6,772 bases of DNA from an uncultured Saprospiraceae bacterium (lineage in GTDB: Bacteria > Bacteroidota > Bacteroidia > Chitinophagales > Saprospiraceae), in contig CALHKJ010000152.1 of NCBI GenBank assembly GCA_938033975.1, positions 1 through 6,772 of the forward strand. Reading direction: 5' to 3'. A program made the translations under genes and the position numbers. Below the pieces are notes generated by a model, which searched no databases, was not told the origin of the DNA, and worked only from the letters and a program-made list of their open reading frames with translations. This document shows positions 4,958 to 6,772 of this stretch, piece after piece; position 1 is the stretch's first letter; each line of letters begins with the position of its first letter.

Positions 4958-6772
4958 TTAGTTGGCGCTAAAATGAGTGATTTTGTGAACCGTACTTTCA
5001 TTTCCACTAAGGACCTTGATAAAGTAGATTCCATCACTAAGCTGTGAAATATCATGCTGAAATGAAGGAGACTTAGGAGCTTTGAATGCATCAATTGCTC
5101 TTCCAGTTGCATCGGTAATATAAATGTAATCCATTGCTTTATTAGACTCAATGGTAATCAAGTCACTTGCAGGATTAGGATAGGTTTGAATTTTTAAATC
5201 ATTGATCTTTTCATTGTTCAAATTCAAATCAACCTTAACTGTATTTGTTTTAAGGGCAATTGCTTCTCCCTTTGTATTATAACCAAAAGCATCTTCTAAA
5301 CTGAGATTAAGTGTAAACTTACCATCAGAATCTCTGAAGCCGTTAAGCTCATCCTCAACGATAAACTTCAGGGTAGCTATTGGACCACTTCCTGAAACTG
5401 GATCTAAAGTAACTCTTGTTATCCCAAAATTAAGATCGCCTGGTGATGTTTGCTTCATGACATCTACTATTGGAGAATCGTATGATATCCAAGCATCATC
5501 ATTCATAGTAAAGCAAGTACTTTCTTCATCTATCAGATCTTCATTGATACTGAATTTGAAAGTCAAACCATAGAAGTCTATATATGGATTGATGTCATCA
5601 CCTAAAGAAACATCCAAATACAACCACTCTCCAGAATCAACTTCTGTTTGTGTTGTAGACAAAATTAATGGAGTCTCAGTAATTGCTAAAACATCTTTCG
5701 ATATCAGTTTGCTTTGCTTTCCGTAATTTTCTTGGAAGGCAAACATATCATCTGAAGTAATAAAGCCATTTCCGTCAGCATCAAGATGCTTAAGATCAGT
5801 TTTCAAAGTTTGGTCCAGATATTCCCAATTATTTGAAGAAAAACCATTCCATGCGGTTGAATTTAAATCATCTCTTGCTTCACCATTTTGACCTATATTC
5901 AGACCAAATGATAAAAGGTCTTTCATATTGACCAATCCATCTGCATTGAAATCTCCTGGCCAAACACAGCCAGCATTACAAACACATGAACCATCATCAG
6001 CAATGACATTGATATCTATTTTTACAATATGGCACTTCCCACCTGGAGTACAGTAATTGACTTCAAAAGCATCTTCTCCTTCGTATCCTGGTTCTGCCAA
6101 ATATAAAATTGAAGATTCAGGCACGAAATACTCTCCTCCATCGCAAGCGGTATTGAATGATGTTTCCGCATTTAGGAATGTCAATGCACCATGCAAAGGA
6201 TCTGTCAAGGATTCGAAATAATATCCCTTAAGTGGAGCACTGTGCTCGATTAAAAACTCGTTCCCAGAAACTACCTCGAAAGAATGTGTTTCTCCTACCG
6301 GTGCGAAATCATCAACGGATAAAAATATCTTTCCCTCGTGGAATTTAAGTCCACTAAAAATCTTGTAATAAAATATATTTCCACCAGTTTCATCAACAAT
6401 TGGTGAATATGAAAATTCACCATTCCCTGCATAAGTAAGTTCTGGTGAATGGTCAATTATAGTTAAGTCTTCTCTAAAATCATTTTCAAATACATTGAAG
6501 ACAGTAGGTTCATTTACGGAAGTATAGACATAGTCATCTACAACAAAACTGCTGTACAAATCCTTGTCAACCACATTGATGATGAAAGTACAAATATTGC
6601 CTTGATCATCTGCGAATTGAATATAGTCTTCACCTACAAAACTACCATCAGGTATGTATTGAAAATCTATCCAATCAGATGTTTTATATACACCATACTG
6701 CGGCTCTGTTATCAATTCAAAATTAGGATTCGGAACATAGAAACTAATCGCTTCTTTGTTATTTAAACTTAC
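4958..6772 (-). CDS. T9SS-secreted multidomain protein with dockerin-like and cohesin-like regions (N-terminus missing)
   Basis: This is a secreted or surface-anchored protein of at least 604 residues. The frame is open to the window edge, so the start and signal peptide lie outside. Numbering from the first visible codon, residues 1-260 hold two or three Ig/cadherin-like beta modules with echoed motifs FVGEDYIQF (45-53) and YEGEDAFEVNY (230-240), and VFENDF (94-99), which resembles the V..ND motif of bacterial cadherin-like repeats. A cysteine cluster CVCNAGC (263-269) leads into a pair of calcium loops (274-285 and 331-342) resembling a dockerin. Residues about 374-489 look like a cohesin-type beta domain (SGEWLYLDVSLG, then FYGLTFKFSIN). 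A type A T9SS sorting domain closes the protein (about 527-602; YPNPASD at 531-537 and LSDGIYFIKV near the end), directing outer-membrane passage and usually cleavage with lipid anchoring. No catalytic domain is visible. The role is unknown; adhesion or matrix binding is a guess. Confidence 0.88.
   Translation of the reverse strand, partial: VSLNNKEAISFYVPNPNFELITEPQYGVYKTSDWIDFQYIPDGSFVGEDYIQFADDQGNICTFIINVVDKDLYSSFVVDDYVYTSVNEPTVFNVFENDFREDLTIIDHSPELTYAGNGEFSYSPIVDETGGNIFYYKIFSGLKFHEGKIFLSVDDFAPVGETHSFEVVSGNEFLIEHSAPLKGYYFESLTDPLHGALTFLNAETSFNTACDGGEYFVPESSILYLAEPGYEGEDAFEVNYCTPGGKCHIVKIDINVIADDGSCVCNAGCVWPGDFNADGLVNMKDLLSFGLNIGQNGEARDDLNSTAWNGFSSNNWEYLDQTLKTDLKHLDADGNGFITSDDMFAFQENYGKQSKLISKDVLAITETPLILSTTQTEVDSGEWLYLDVSLGDDINPYIDFYGLTFKFSINEDLIDEESTCFTMNDDAWISYDSPIVDVMKQTSPGDLNFGITRVTLDPVSGSGPIATLKFIVEDELNGFRDSDGKFTLNLSLEDAFGYNTKGEAIALKTNTVKVDLNLNNEKINDLKIQTYPNPASDLITIESNKAMDYIYITDATGRAIDAFKAPKSPSFQHDISQLSDGIYFIKVLSGNESTVHKITHFSAN
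4967..5194 (-). other. T9SS type A C-terminal sorting domain (coding segment)
   Basis: The encoded stretch runs from KIQTYPNPASD through ITIES, IYITDATGRAI and LSDGIYFIKVL to VHKITHF, about 76 residues at the extreme C-terminus. The YPNP opening, the central D..GR turn, the L..GIY(F/L)(I/V)(K/R)V strand and the final K(I/V).. strand are the recognised layout of the type A sorting signal read by the T9SS machinery (PorU sortase complex in Porphyromonas). This is the best single piece of evidence for the phylum. Confidence 0.93.
5306..5653 (-). other. Cohesin-like beta domain (coding segment)
   Basis: The encoded region (about 115 residues) opens with TEVDSGEWLYLDVSLGDD, continues with FYGLTFKFSIN and the aspartate-rich SYDSPIVDVM, and closes with GPIATLKFIVEDE. 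This order, a strand with 'V..G..(V/L).(V/L)', then '(Y/L)(Y/G).L.F.(I/V).(Y/I)(D/N)', then 'G.(I/L)A.(I/L).F.V', is the pattern of cohesin-type jelly-roll domains. The match is by eye and fold-level only. Confidence 0.5.
5720..5953 (-). other. Paired calcium-binding loops, dockerin-like (coding segment)
   Basis: Loop 1 reads DFNADGLVNMKD: Asp, Asn, Asp, Asn and Asp sit at positions 1, 3, 5, 9 and 12 of an EF-hand loop, followed by LLSFGLNIG. Loop 2 reads DADGNGFITSDD, with Asp, Asp, Asn, Thr and Asp at the same positions, followed by MFAFQENYG. Each loop has one following helix, as in dockerin type I duplicated F-hands. The spacer of 45 residues between loops is longer than in clostridial dockerins and is rich in Asn, Trp and Ser. 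I infer calcium-dependent folding; a cohesin partner is not shown. Confidence 0.75.

Noticed and set aside
4945..5151. A 68-codon minus-strand reading frame overlapping the end of the secreted-protein gene
   Set aside because: It is an out-of-frame shadow of the segment encoding the well-supported T9SS sorting domain.
6713..6715. A start codon for the secreted protein at 6715
   Set aside because: The codon is TTG in the middle of an open frame that continues for 19 more codons (reading VSLNNKEAISF onward) to the window edge with no stop, and there is no signal peptide there. The gene is simply cut by the edge.

Overview
The window is ordinary chromosomal DNA, AT-rich and densely coded, from a member of the Bacteroidota. 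The clearest pointer is the C-terminal type A sorting domain of the type IX secretion system (T9SS) on the last gene, since T9SS is essentially confined to that phylum. A-rich leaders without clear Shine-Dalgarno sequences and a lone LuxC-type acyl-CoA reductase fit the same phylum. The style of the secreted protein, with a WPGD-type calcium-loop pair followed by a cohesin-like domain, suggests the Saprospiria. That class-level placement is inference from memory of the family, not something measured here.

Layout. Positions 1-2933 hold four genes on the minus strand, packed end to end. In transcription order they are a small outer-membrane beta-barrel protein, a 23S rRNA pseudouridine synthase of the RluD family, a LuxC-like acyl-CoA reductase, and the first 30 codons of endonuclease III (nth), which runs off the left edge. 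Gaps are 3 nt or less, and nth overlaps its predecessor by 8 nt, so this looks like one transcript with coupled translation. The gene functions are unrelated, a housekeeping assortment rather than a pathway.

Positions 2934-3236 are the only substantial non-coding stretch. It is a divergent promoter region with one possible Bacteroidota-type -7 element facing left and a 7-bp inverted repeat just before the right-hand gene. Positions 3237-4442 encode, on the plus strand, a PLP-dependent enzyme of the Cys/Met metabolism (trans-sulfuration) family.

Positions 4439-6772 are minus-strand again. A large secreted T9SS cargo protein enters from beyond the right edge with its N-terminus missing. Nine nt downstream lies a YfcE/MJ0936-type metallophosphoesterase that appears to start at TTG. 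The phosphoesterase and the PLP enzyme converge and overlap by 4 bp through a shared TTAA.

I found no RNA gene, mobile element, CRISPR array or phage-like segment, and no convincing new biological system. The points most worth checking are the multidomain secreted protein (calcium loops plus a cohesin-like domain in one chain), the isolated acyl-CoA reductase, the active-site variants of the PLP enzyme and the forced TTG start.
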